A stretch of DNA of 64,000 nucleotides, taken from assembly GCA_963575745.1 (NCBI GenBank), contig CAUYUJ010017971.1, positions 482,894 to 546,893 of the forward strand, written 5' to 3'. Source of the stretch: Prorocentrum cordatum (taxonomy: Eukaryota > Sar > Dinophyceae > Prorocentrales > Prorocentraceae). Made by a program: the position numbers and the translations under genes. Shown here piece after piece: positions 11,270 to 22,963 of this stretch (positions are counted from its first letter, which is position 1; every line of letters begins with the position of its first letter). The notes under the pieces are model-generated. The model had not been told where the DNA came from and searched no databases. It saw only the letters and a program-made list of their open reading frames with translations.

Positions 11270-12860
11270 GCATGAGACACGTCTGCGCCCGAAGCACGCG
11301 CGCACCCGCAACCTCCCCTGTTCAGGTCGCGCACTGCATGCGACGACACGGTGGAGCCCCTGGACGACCGGATAGATCTCCTCCGTGCCCACCGCCCTGC
11401 CCAGCTCGGCCACCAGCCGGCCCGCGGCCGCCGCGGCTGTCGCACCGCCCACGGCCGCGCGCAGCTGCCAGACGGTGGCCGCGTGGAGTGCCACGCTGAT
11501 CTCGGTGCCACGCTGCCGAGCCAGCGCGCCGGCATGTCGCCTCCGCAACGGGGCCGTCGCCGAGGCCCTGCGCCCAGTCGCGCGCCAGCCAGCGGAGGTG
11601 CCAGAGCGCAGCCTGGCCGCGCCCGCCGGCCGCCGATCTCAAACGCCAACGGGAGAAGCGGCCAGGGCGCCGGACCCGCGGGCATCGGCGCCGCTGGCCC
11701 CCCTCGGCGTCGGCATTCACGGTCACCGTCCGCCGCTGCCGCCGGGGCGCGGGCACCCCCGGGGGCGCTGTAATAGCGGACTGCGACGTCCGCGCTCAGC
11801 GTGGGGATGTCGCCCCGCTGCGCCTCCAGGTCCAGGCGGGCCTCTTCCCGCTCCGACTCGAGCACCGCCCCGCAAGCGCCGCGGGGCACCAGCGGTGGCG
11901 AGTCGGACCGCCCCGCGAGCCACGCGGGCCGGGGCCGAGCAACGCCAGCGACACCTGTCTCACGCAGGCCTGCCTGGCAGTGCGGAAACCACACTCGTGT
12001 TACGAGGACGCGCTCACGCGCGTCATCCACATCTCGGCTCCGAACCTTGGGGCCGCCCCTCGAGGAGCAGCGGTAGGCGCGGCGCGCCTTGCAGCACAGC
12101 GCCTGCCCGCACGCCCCGCCCTCGGGCCAGTCTTGAGACGATTGCTGCAGCGGCTCCCAGCCGTCGCCGCGTTCTGGCCGAGGAGCGCCCGCGCGGCGGC
12201 GCAGTATAGTGGGCGTCAACTGGCCTCTAGCGCGGCCCTTCTGTTGGACAGCGGCCAGCCAGCCGCACGGGGCCCTGCGCAGGAGCGCAATGGCGCCCGC
12301 TCCTCAGCTCCAGGTGCGCTCCGCAGGGAAAGGTGTTTTTTGTGTCACGCCCGCGCGCGAACGCTCGCTGGAGTTTCGGTAGGGCTCCTGCCCGGGCAAG
12401 GGGTGGCAGCCGCCGCCGCCTGTCCTCCTGGCCATGCAGCAGTTCGGCCAGCGCAGCCCTTCAATCGGCCGCGGCGGGCAAGGCAGCCATCTCCACGTCG
12501 GCAAGTTTCGCCAGGCCCGTCCGCGCCCAGACACCGGCCAGGCGCCCAGGATCCAAGCCGCGGCCGGCGTGAGCGCACCCTTAAGTGGCTCCCGAGGCCC
12601 CGGCGGCCCAGGGGTTCACACGCGCGAGCTCCGCGTGCAGGCCTCCAGCACGGCGGCGTCGTGTGCGTAGGCGGCGACGGCCCGGGCGTCGCCCGGTGGG
12701 CGGGAGCGGAGCTGGTGCGTGAGCTTGCCCGCAACGCACGTGCGGAGGAGGAGGAGGCCCGGCGCCGGCGCCTCCGGGAGGTCGAGCGACGCCAGCGCAG
12801 GCAGCGGGGCCGGCGGCCAGCACCGCATTCTCTACGGTTTCAGCGCAGCGCGCCGCCATG
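11270..12860 (-). pseudogene. Decayed coding remnant, probably retroelement C-terminus
   Basis: GC-rich sequence with strong codon periodicity in short minus-strand frames that switch repeatedly. The frame at about 12,616-12,828 reads L-L-L-L-R-T-C-V-A-G-K-L-T-H-Q-L-R-S followed by P-P and a Y-A-H-D-A-A-V-L-E-A segment. This resembles the region after the RT core in non-LTR retrotransposons (a leucine-rich helix, then R-x-x-P-P and a helix with H-D). A later frame (11,330-11,548) is Ala/Val-rich with regular GC-ending codons. There are in-frame stops, and no RT catalytic motif is seen. A decayed unrelated gene is the alternative. Confidence 0.35.
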
Positions 12861-12959
12861 TAGCCAGCGCGGCCCAGGTCCCCTTGGCGCCCGTCGCCCT
12901 CGTCCGGCTGACTGCCCGGCGGCAGCCGGTCTCCCAGTGGAACGCCCAGCAGCGTGAGT

Positions 12960-13255
12960 CTCCCTCCTCCTCCTCCTCCTCCTCCTCCTCCGCCTCCTCC
13001 TCCTCCTCCTCCTCCTCCTCCTCCTCCTCCTCCTCCTCCTCCCCCTCCTCCTCCTCCTCCTCCTCCTCCTCCTCCTCCTCCTCCCCCTCCTCCTCCTCCT
13101 CCTCCTCTTTGTCATCCTCGTCATCCTCCTTTTCCTCCTCGCGCTCATTCGCTACCTCCTCCCCCTCTTCCTCCTCCTCCTTCTCCTTCTCGTCGTCCTC
13201 CTCCTCCTCATCCAACAAGCAATCACAAGGGAAATTGATTTTTGGAAGGGGCGTG
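12960..13255. repeat. CTC triplet array, interrupted
   Basis: A CTC run with CCC and CGC interruptions from 12,960, degenerating after about 13,110 into mixed CTC/TTC/GTC. A GTAGGATTTTAGACAT flank follows at about 13,254. Confidence 0.85.
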
Positions 13256-13304
13256 TAGGATTTTAGACATGGCGCGAGAACACACGGCTGGTCCCCGCCG
13301 CTCT

Positions 13305-13339
13305 CCCGTTCCGTCCCCTCTCGCGGCGGACGGAACGGG
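13305..13339. other. Perfect 12-bp hairpin
   Basis: CCCGTTCCGTCC and GGACGGAACGGG pair perfectly across an 11-base spacer. No gene lies close by and its role is unknown. Confidence 0.75.
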
Positions 13340-14460
13340 GGCGCGCCGAATACAATCGAAACGCTGTCAGAAGGAACCCTAAAGAAGGAGCGAGGCCCCG
13401 TTTTTCCTTACGTTAAACATCGACTTCCCACAGGACACCTAAGGATAACCTCAGACAAGCTGTAAGACAACGACAAGGAACACGGATCCCATTCCCCATT
13501 CCCAACGAGAAAGGGCTCCTTCTTCGGCGGTCCGACTGTAACGCAACTTCCCCCAAAAGCCTTTGTTCTTTAGGGAGCCCACAGAGGACGTACGCGCCAA
13601 GCTATGTACATGAACACGGCCCCTTGACCCGCGAGACCGGCCGCTTGATACGAATATTCGCCGAATGCGAAATCTCGAAAACAGCGTGGATTCATGTACG
13701 TGTACGTCCTTCTTTCGCTCCTGATTCTTTAGCTCCGAGAGGCTTCCAGGACCAAAGGTGGCATCCTCCTGACGGCAAACAGAAGAGGTCAAGCCTGCGG
13801 CTTGCACCTGCTTTTATTGCCAGAGCCTCCCGGCGCCAGAGGCGACCACGGATACAAGAAACCGCCCGGCGGTGGAGCCGGAATCGACTGCACCGGGCAG
13901 CTTCCGCATCCCCTTTCCAAACTCCGCCTCAAATCGGTCCCCAGATCCAGCCAGGTGTCACTCCCTGTTCTCTGAGGGAGAGGACACCACGATTCGACCG
14001 TGAGGCGGAAAATCGTGCAGCCATTAGCGCTGCACGGCCAATGCATCCAGGGGTCAATTCCGAGAAGCTGCTCACCCCAGACTGGCTTTGTTTGACTGCC
14101 TGGAGTCCCGACAACATCCTGCAGGCGCCGAAACAAAAGAAACACAAGTTCTCGAACCTCGAACCTCGAACGTCGATCGATCGATCGAACCGCCTCCCCT
14201 CCCCTTTACCCCGCGTCCGTTTCCCTCCCCCAAGTCGCTTAGCAAGCCCCAGCAGGGATCGAAACAATCAGGACGATGCGCAACAGCGAACGCTGTTCAA
14301 ACGGCCGCCGCTGCAGGCCAGCGACGCTTGCCCCAGATGGGCAACGTCCGCGGCGATGCCTACAGCGAGCCCTGTTCAGACTGAGCATGACCTGCTGCCG
14401 GTCGTCATCCCCATTCTCGCCGTCTCCGTCTCGATCATCCAAACCCGGGGGGGCGGGCAG
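13340..14460. other. No gene recognised; dispersed short repeat
   Basis: A plus-strand frame is open from 13,624 to 14,463 but shows no motif. A piece at about 13,684-13,725 (GTACGTCCTTCTTTCGCTCC) recurs at about 20,950-20,990, so part of this frame is repeat. Clustered CGAACCTCGAAC words near 14,155 also occur near 39,595. Confidence 0.4.
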
Positions 14461-14508
14461 TAGGAGGAGAAGGAGAAGGAGAAGGAGGGAGAGGAATAAG
14501 AGGAGGAG

Positions 14509-14543
<35 letters not shown>

Positions 14544-14640
14544 GGGGAAGGAGGGGAAGGAGGGGGAGGCGGAGGAGGAGGAGGAGGAGGAGGAGAAGGA
14601 GGAGGAAGAGGAAGGGGAGGAGGAGGACGACGAGGAGTCG
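14461..14640. repeat. GAG triplet array
   Basis: GAG/AAG/GGG-type triplets ending in a short GGAGTC run. Confidence 0.85.
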
Positions 14641-15209
14641 GAGTCGGAGTCGGAAGCCTTGGCAGCTGTCTGGAATTCGACTGCATACGAACCTCTTGCT
14701 GCTGGCGCGTCAGATCGGCGGATCGACGGGTCGCCTACGGGACCCTTGGCGTTTTAGCCCCTCGGCCCGCTGCAGCGCGGGGCCTTCCAGAAAACAAAAT
14801 TGTTATGGAAACGGCAGGGGCTTAGGACCGTCGGGCCAAGCACCCCTGACTGGGGACGTGTCCCAGTGTAGCAGTCTACCTCCACCTCCCCGCTCCCCAA
14901 CTCCCCCCCTCCCCCCAAGTTCCACTATCTAAAGCTGCTGCGCGCTCCGTCGCTGTGCACATGTCAACTCCCGAGGTCCAGGTTCCCGTGACGCGACGGG
15001 CCCAAAGGCCCACGAGGGAACCAACCGAAACAGGCGGACGCCGCGGGAACCAGGGAAAGAAGAAAAGTGAAGCACCCTTTGGCGCCTAAATCCCCGAGAC
15101 ATGTGTTTAACGACTTCGCGTGTACGAAAGCACGAGAAGCCATCGCGGGTGGGTGATGCGTCCGCCCTGCGACTGCCAGCCCTGGCGAGTTCTCTAAGTC
15201 CTTTCATCG

Positions 15210-16736
15210 CTATCCCTCCATCGCCAGTTGCCGAGCGCGCAGTGCTGCCTGTACTTTCCTCTCGAGACCTGATGGCGGCGGTGCTCCGAACATCTGCTCT
15301 GCCCCTGCTGCTCGGAGTGTGTCCACGACGGCTTTCCTGAGGTCCCCGATCTGCGTGGTGCGGCTGATCTTGACGGGCGGCTCCTGGTATCCTTCGCGAA
15401 TGGCGTTGACCTGGTCCTCCCATGAGACTGTCCAAGGGCTGCAGGCGAGGCTGTTGAGCATCAGGTAGAGCTTCCATCTCTCCGGCTGTCCCGCTTGGCT
15501 GTAAGCCTTCTTGACTTGGAAGTGCGAGGCGGTGTCCCCGAAGCCCCGCATGCCCAGCACGTAGATCAGCAAGCGAAGCTCCGTCAGGATCGTCTCGTGG
15601 GTTCCCTCGGCCTTGTCGTTGAGCCCCATCCCCAGGAAGAAGTCTACGCCGATGTTGGGGCGCGGTGGCCCCGGGTCCTTGCTGTTCTTCTCCTTGGCCT
15701 TCTCCGCGTAGGTTGTGCCCGCTGCTACCGCGGCGGCCACTGCTGAGTGCCCGCCTGGGATCAGGAAGAAGTCCCAGAGGCTGCCTGACAGCTGCCCGAT
15801 CATCTGCGCGTTGTTGAGTGTCAAATTCTGCATCAGCACGATCTCTTCGTCGTTGTGGTCGCCTGAGCCAGTCCCTTTGCCAGTGGCCTTCTTCGGCCCT
15901 CCACGTGCCTGCTTCTGGCGTGGGGCCAGGGTCGCCGCGGCTGCCTCCGCCGTCTGACTGCGCGGCCTGCTTCCGCTTGCGGCGGCCCCCCAAGACATCG
16001 CGAGGGCCAGGGCAATGAGTTGTGACGTGGCCAAGATGATCATCGATGTTCGGATCCTCGCGGCTGCAGTAGCCACAGGTGGGCACATCCCGTTGGTCGG
16101 GCTCGAATGCAAATGAAGTGGATCGAGTGGGGCAACGCAGCGGGTGCGATTTCGACATGGTGATGACGTGGCGCAGACGTGATGCTCTGCGCGCAAATGC
16201 TGTACGGCACCATGGACGCACGTTCGTGCTGACGATCATGGAGTGCAGGTTGTGCACGTGGTGCGCGTGCGTGATGTGCGCCGTGAGTGCCTTGACCGTC
16301 GTGAATGCCACCCCGCAACTCCTGCCCTCGCCCTCCCCCCCATCTCGCGCATGCAAATGCACTCGTCTGTGATGCTGCTGTCGTCGTCTGCACCCCCGTC
16401 GTCGCTTTGAGATCGGGCTGCTCGGCGGGCACCTTCAGGGCTGAAGATGTCTCGATGGGTACCTATCTTGATTTTGGTGATGTCCTCGCCGGCCTCTGGG
16501 TCTCCGAAGATCTGGAAGAGGTTGCCTCTGTTCGTCCATATTCTCGCGAAGCGCGGGTCTGCATTAGCAAGTCCCTCCAGGTCGCCCCTGAACTGCTGAG
16601 CCCAAGGGGCGCTGTGTGCTGTGAGCCCCCCGTCGCACGTGAGTCTCGGGAGCTCGAGGAGCCGATCGATTTCCAACGTCCCAAACGTGGCGGCTAGGAC
16701 CTGTCGGCGATTATGGGGGGCCTTTGAGACCACCAC
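15210..16736 (-). pseudogene. LINE-B C-terminal zinc-finger and tail domain
   Basis: The region after the RT. Frame 16,236-16,736 continues the RT C-terminus. Then come finger-like segments: C-G-V-A-F then L-T-A-H and T-H-A-H (C2H2-like), a C-R-T-A-F segment with R-L-R-H, and C-G-Y-C then H-L-G-H and H-C-P-G-P. The 328-aa frame (15,210-16,196) ends with a helical C-terminal domain, beginning near N-D-E-E-I-V-L-M-Q-N-L-T. I associate this kind of tail with dinoflagellate LINE proteins. Its function is unknown; nucleic-acid binding is likely for the fingers. At least one frameshift separates the fingers from the tail. Confidence 0.6.
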
Positions 16737-16772
16737 CTCAGACGCTGCACTCGAAGCTCGGTCGCGGTTCGG

Positions 16773-18424
16773 CTAATGTTCCAAGTGACGGAATACTGCA
16801 CTGTTTGTGATCGCCCTGACTCGGCCCCCGTACTCATTCTTGGCCTTGCCATGCATCAAGAAGCGGAGCATGCGGACCAGCACGGAATCTAACTTATCCG
16901 TGAACTCCGCTGGCAGCACAAACGCTGCGAGGCCCGCGGTCGCGGCGCTGTACACAAAGCACAAAAAGAGCGTGCGAAACAACTTGGGGTGCAAGGGCTG
17001 CCTCCAGACCTCTCCTAGTGATCTCCACGCAGCGCGGGCTCCTTTGACGCGATCCTTGAGTTCCGCCCTGAGGACCCCGTCGAAGCTGAGGATCGGCCCG
17101 AGAACGCGTGCTTCCCGACAAACTGCCACGAGGACGCGGTTTTGTCAAACTAAGTCCCTGGCTGCCTCAACGGATCCCGTTCCGTGCATGCAGATGAGGT
17201 GGTTGGTCTTATCTGCGTTCAAGTGGTGGCCGTTCTTCTGTATGTGTGTCTGGAGCTCGCGCGCGGCGTGATTCAGCTGCATCGTGACGCGGCGTGCATG
17301 CTGTGCATATGCATGTATATGTACGCGCGGTACGTCATCAACAAAAAGACCAACTCCTGTGTCGACCACCGCTCCGGAAACTGGGCAGCGGCCCGCTAGC
17401 CATGTGTTGCCGGTGTCTGTTACGCCCAGCTGCGCGTTCCACTCTGAAGCTGTAGGAGAGTAGGTGTCAACAAAGTCGCCTGCTGCGAGAGAATGGCCCA
17501 TCGTGGTGCCGCTGTGCGGCAAAAAGTCGGCTGCGCCGTCATGAGCCACTACGTGAGCTGTTGCTTGCCTAATTGCTTGCTGTCGTAGATGTACGTTCTC
17601 TCGTCGCGCCGTACGTGCATGATGTTCGTCAAGCGCTCTTCTGTCTGTGCATGCGAATGCGTTTGTGCAGACGTATTTGCTGATGGCATGGCTCACTTTA
17701 GCTCGCCTACATCGCCAGCTCGCCGCAGAGAGACTCAATATGCACCCTCCCCGTCGACGCCCTGGGAGCCCCCCACGTGCAAGGTCGGGGGGGGGGGGTC
17801 TCCTGGAGGTCTTCTGAAGCTGACCGAAGTACGACATGCCGAACGCGTCGAACCAATGAAGGATTCGTTGCCCTTGGATCCCGAGCTTCTCGTTGCCCTT
17901 GGCCTGGGAAAACGACCGCGACCGAATGGTGCCCAGTGGGGCTGATCCTACCAGGCGAATCAGCGCGAGTAAATCATCATAACGTCTGCTAAAGTGCTCG
18001 GGGTTGTACTTCCGATCGTGCTCGTTGACGTGATATCGCCTGTCGATACACATGCATAGTGCCTCCGCTAGCACTCCCCGTGCTGGTCCTGCACGTCGTT
18101 TGGGGGCGCGGCGTAGGTATCGAATCCGGCCTGCGCGACCCTGGCGAATCTGATCTCGGAGGTCGTCTGCGTGCAAGGAATCGTAAATGTGCGGCAAAGG
18201 GCGCGGTCGGCGATCCACTCCTGCCAATCAATATTCTCGCACTGCGCCCCTCCAAACTGTGGCGGTCGGCTCAGTCCGTCATCCAATTGTGATACTGTCA
18301 TCCCTGTGCGCGGGGCGAACAGTTTTCGCTTCTTCGGTCCTCGCCCAGTGTTGGCCAGTGTGGCTCGAAGGCGGTGTAGCTCTGCGTGACGGCGATGTTT
18401 CCAGGCTGCGCCGATCTGGTCCAC
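16773..18424 (-). pseudogene. LINE-B reverse transcriptase, catalytically impaired
   Basis: RT region spread over frames 18,068-18,424, 17,145-18,227 and 16,773-17,129. Recognisable pieces are a segment with N-P-E-H-F (fingers side), the motif A context V-C-T-N-A-F-A-C-T, a motif B-like S-G-T-T-M-G-H-S, and motif C, L-F-V-D-D-V (FVDD at 17,334-17,345). At motif A the residue three before Asn is expected to be the metal-binding Asp; here the codon at 17,670-17,672 reads GTC (Val), one base from GAC. The last part (16,773-17,129) is the thumb-like helical region. Frame changes fall near G- and C-runs. This agrees with a long-dead copy. Confidence 0.7.
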
Positions 18425-18776
18425 CAGTTTTTTCTGTCCTCTCCGTCTTCTGTCGTCGTCGGAGCGCCTGTAACCTCCGTGAGAGGGCCTTGAGCTGCCT
18501 GTCTATCTGGTCGAACTCAGCGTAGCCATCGCCACTAAAGCTTTGCTGCCGGTGTGGTGCGCAGCCGCGCGGAGTTGGGATCGCTCCTCGTGCAGGCGTA
18601 GTCGCTGCTGCCGCATCTCGTCGTATCCGATGATGTCCTGTTCCTGCTTGGGGAACGTCTCCTGCATGGCTTCGCGAATATTGTTAGAAAATATGTCCCA
18701 CCACTTTTGAACGTTGCCTTGGTCCCAGGCTTGGCGCCACCCCGTCTCGTCTATCTTCTGGGTCTTCTCCTCTACT

Positions 18777-19691
18777 TTAAAAAATATCCAGGCGCTTGTA
18801 GCCCCGTGTGAAAGCAATCATCATCAGGTCGCGATTGGCATGTGGTGTGAGCTTGCTGGTGTGAGTCTTGGCGATGTGCACGTCCAGGTTCATGTAGATC
18901 GGCACGTGGTCGGTCAGGTGCGCGGAGACGTGTAGCTGGAGTCGTCGCGCCAAGCCGAGCAAGGGGTTAAGTTGGCGAGCTCTGCACAGGGCTGTCGCGG
19001 GCAAGGCAACATGGTCTAGTTTGCTTGTGTGGGCGCCTCTGTAGTAGGTGGGCCCTGTCCGCCTGAAGGTGTCAGCGGTCGCCAGGTGGTTGTCATCCAT
19101 GAAGTCGCGCATGTGCGAGCTGGTGGTGTTCTCTAGGGCGGGCTCCTCTGTACCGATAGACTCGGTGGCCTCGATGTACTTCCTTCCTGTTGTATCTCGG
19201 CGTATTCCAAAAGCGCAGTTGCAGTCGCCTAAGATGATGGGGAGGCAGGTGTGACCCAGCTTGTCAAGCTCGCTCTGGATCCGCTTGAGAATGGTTCTAG
19301 TGATGCCCTTGTGGGTGTTGACGGCCATGTCCCGCGGTGGAATGTAGATGGGGAACAGCGCCACGTCTATTGTGCCCACGCTAACTGTGATCATGCCACT
19401 CCGTCCTGTGATGCCGCTCGTCGTCGGCGGCGCAACCACTCGCTGGACCCTCCCACTGAGCCGCCTATTCAGTAATACTGCCAGTCCGCATGATTTGTTG
19501 ACGCCAGCCGCCTTCCTCCACCCGAAGTGAATGCATTGGTGGTTTGACAGCTGGCACTTCGTGTAGTCCGTGTCTCGAGATGCCCTGCCCGTCCCGATGG
19601 CAACGTAAACGTCAACGTTGGCCGTCTGCATCGAAATCCCCTCGAGGCGGGTGAAGTCCGCCCACTGCACATTGTGATACACTATCCTCAT
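18777..19691 (-). pseudogene. LINE-B endonuclease (EEP family) domain
   Basis: This belongs to the endonuclease/exonuclease/phosphatase family, which nicks target DNA for target-primed reverse transcription. The open frame begins upstream at 19,856, but recognisable homology starts at the internal Met (19,691): R-I-V-Y-H-N-V-Q. Numbering from the upstream Met, G-D-C-N is at residues 210-213, K-L-D-H-V at 279-283 and T-D-H-V-P at 315-319. These match the family's GDxN, LDxV and SDHxP motifs. The frame ends at 18,777 beside an A-run (tttaaaaaatat); the next frame (to 18,503) clearly continues the protein, so a slip in this homopolymer has broken the ORF. Confidence 0.75.
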
Positions 19692-19925
19692 GTTGCTTTC
19701 CTCGGCGGAGAAGCGGATGTGGCGCAGCGAGCAATGTAAGAGGAAACAAGAAAAAAGCATTAACGCGGCGGGGGTTCGGTAGCGGACTGCTGAACGGGTT
19801 TTCTCGGCGCCGCCCTGAGCGGCCCCGTTCCCGTCGATGCGCCCTGTGCTCCACACGTCAAAGATCTGTGATGACTGTGGGTGGGGGTGGGCCGCTCGCG
19901 GGTGTCTGGGCCGTGGCGGCGGCTG

Positions 19926-20345
19926 GAGGACGAGGAGGAGGAGGAGGAGGAGGAGAAGGAGGAGGGGAAGGAGGGGAAGGAGGAGGAGTAGCAGGAGGAG
20001 GGGGGGGGGAGGGAGGAGGAGGAGGAGGAGGAGGAGGAGGAAGGAGGAGGAGGAGTCAAGTTTTCATCCTTCCCCCCCTCCCCCGTGGGGTCCCCGCCGC
20101 GCCTCCGCGCGTCCCGCTTCACGCCCCACCTGCCGCGGAGCACCTCGTCCACCCCAGCCTCTGGGAGGAGACAGAACGACAACGACGCCGACGCAGACGC
20201 TAGGGTTAAGGAGGAGGAGGAGGAGGAGGAGGAGGAGGAGGAGGAGGAGGAGGAGGAGAGGGAGGAAAGGGAGGAGGAGAGGGAGGAAAGGGAGGAGGAG
20301 GAGGAGGAGGAGGCAGAGGAGGAGGAGGAGGAGGAGGAGGAGGGG
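19926..20345. repeat. Two GAG triplet arrays
   Basis: GAG arrays at about 19,926-20,055 and 20,209-20,342, separated by GC-rich sequence. All long frames here are repeat artefacts. Confidence 0.85.
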
Positions 20346-21000
20346 TAAGAGGACGAGGGGTAAGAGGACGAGGGGGGGACGGGGGCGGAGAAAAAAAAGC
20401 AGGATGACGGGGAGGAGGAGGAAGAAGAGGCGCGCGAAGGAGCGAGAGGGGTGAGGAAGAGTGCGGAAGGGCCAGCGGACAAAAACAAAAAACAGCAGCG
20501 GTAGCAGCAGCAATGGGGAGCGATGGAAATCTCGAAGGCAAGAATCAAAGTGGGATTCGGAGCTCGGTGCCAAGTTGGCCAGGTCGAGCGAGACAGAGGG
20601 CCCCGCCTATCACCACACCACAAGAAACACGTGCGGCACAACTTGACTCGGGCGCGCCTTGGAGGGGAGTGAGAGGGAGCAGGCCTCAGAAGGCGGCGGG
20701 GCTCCTCGGGAGCCCTCCGGCCTTCTGAGAGCAGCCGCCCCGGTCTTCGGAAGAGGCCGAGACGCCCTACCAGAGCGCCGGAGAGGCCTCCCGGGCCTTC
20801 CGAGAGACAGGCCCGCCCCCTCTCGGGGAGCCCAACAGCGGACGTCAGCGCCCAAGCGCGTGCACGAAAGCGGCCCACCACCCCCCCCGCCAGACCGCGA
20901 GGCCAGCCTCGTGACACGAGCGCTCGCGCAAGGCGTACTCTCGGAACCAGCATGGATTCGTGTACGCGTGCGTCCTTCTTTCGCTCCTGGCCTCGGATTT
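20346..21000. other. No gene; palindrome cluster
   Basis: Includes a cluster at 20,680-20,800 of CTTCTGAGA, GGAGCCCTCCGG and CCTTCCGAGAG-type words related to 5,563-5,700, and the short repeat shared with 13,684-13,725. Confidence 0.4.
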
Positions 21001-21015
21001 CCCCCCCCCCGGCTG

Positions 21016-21865
<850 letters not shown>

Positions 21866-21879
21866 TCGTTAGCATGCGC

Positions 21880-22370
21880 CACGCTGGCACAGCACTCCCA
21901 CTGTTACTGAAGAGCTGCGCGGCGCTTGCCCGAGGTCGGCATTTCGCCCGCCCTCGCGCGGCCCCGTTGCCGCGGTCGCTCTCATGCGACTCGGCGAACG
22001 AACCATGCGCCGCGCCTGCACGGGAACGCCACTTTCGACCGAAGTGCGCACGGAGCTTGGGCGAGGTCCACGAGTCGACCGCTCGCGAAGGGCCCCCTCA
22101 GGACTGGCGACTGAAAAGTATGCGCCGCGCCAAGGCGGTAGCGCCACTTTCAGGCGAAATCTGCACGGCGCCGAGACAAGAGCGACATGTTGACCCCCGA
22201 GAGCGTCGACGAAAAGTTGAGAGCCAAAAGTGCGCGCCGCGCAAGTTGAGTGCCAAAAGTGCGCGCCGCGCCCAAGCGGCACCTCCACACACGCACAATC
22301 ACACACACACACACACACACTCTAGATAAAAAGAACGCGGCGCCGAAGCGAGAGCGACATTCTGGCCTTT
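21880..22370. repeat. Degenerate units related to the 82-bp array
   Basis: Several GCGCCGCGC..CACTTTC and CGGCGCCGA.GC.AGAGCGACAT blocks. The last, near 22,335-22,370, matches in reverse complement the unit of the 38,270-38,780 array (GCGGC..TGAGGCGAGAGCCACATTCTG). A CA run lies at about 22,300-22,320. Confidence 0.5.
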
Positions 22371-22817
22371 CGCGCGGGATGTGCGCCCAACCCCATTCCC
22401 GCCACGCAATTTGCAACTTGGACGACAACATGTCCATGTTGAAACCGAGAATATCGACTGTGCATTGCTTCCCTGCTGGTAGAAAGGGGCCCCAAGATTG
22501 GCTGGTCATCCAACGGCTAGGTGGAAGAGCGGGAGACAAACAGGGAATGAGGATAGGGATCAAGCCAACCAGCACGCACAAACCAGCGTGCCCGCCCAGC
22601 CCCGCCACCCCTACGACAGCACAATAACCATGGGTGGCGCAGCTGGGAAGTGCGACTGGCGCGCACTCAAAGATTGCGAAAGGAAGGCGTTCGCGCGCGC
22701 GAGGCCCCGCGCCCGAGGACTTCGCGGAAGAGACGTGCGCGCCGTTCCAGAGCGAAGACGCACTTTCGGAGAGGGCCTGGGCTCTGAGATCTGAGAGACG
22801 AAACAAATCATACACAG
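22371..22817. other. No gene recognised
   Basis: Ordinary composition. A 304-aa minus-strand frame (22,150-23,064) passes through here but also runs through the MITE at 22,818-22,963 and into a CA repeat, so I do not call it. Confidence 0.35.
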
Positions 22818-22963
22818 AAACTACTGGAGCTCCACGCGGATTTCTTGGATCTGCGCTTGGGGCCCCCTGGCGGCGCCTCTCGCGCCGCCCCTTGCGCGCT
22901 TCGCGCGCCAGGGAGGGGGGTCCAGCGAAGATCCAAGAAATTCGTGCGGAGCTCCAAAAGTTT
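22818..22963. mobile_element. MITE family B, copy 2
   Basis: A 146-bp inverted repeat. The left arm begins AAACTACTGGAGCTCC and continues to GGATTTCTTGGATCTGCGCT. The reverse complement of the right arm begins AAACTTTTGGAGCTCC and continues to GAATTTCTTGGATCTTCGCT. The core is GC-rich. In the minus-strand sense a pyrimidine tract ending TCTCTCAG lies just outside, suggesting an intron position. Confidence 0.75.

Larger units (their letters stand above)
15080..19691 (-). mobile_element. LINE-B, broken non-LTR retrotransposon
   Basis: In sense order this element has an AP-endonuclease-like domain (from 19,691), a linker, a reverse transcriptase (about 18,424-16,773), an RT C-terminal region (to about 16,463), zinc-finger-like motifs (about 16,400-16,020) and a C-terminal domain ending at 15,210. 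The protein is split over several frames and carries in-frame stops, so the copy is dead. This domain order, with the endonuclease reading G-T-G where other LINEs read Q-E-T, matches what I know of dinoflagellate LINEs. I cannot define the 5' end, 3' end or target duplications. It differs clearly from LINE-A. Confidence 0.8.

Noticed and set aside
16425-16447. CTTCAG / CTGAAG palindrome in LINE-B as a member of the LINE-A hairpin family
   Set aside because: It has a different core and no unpaired C; a single instance.
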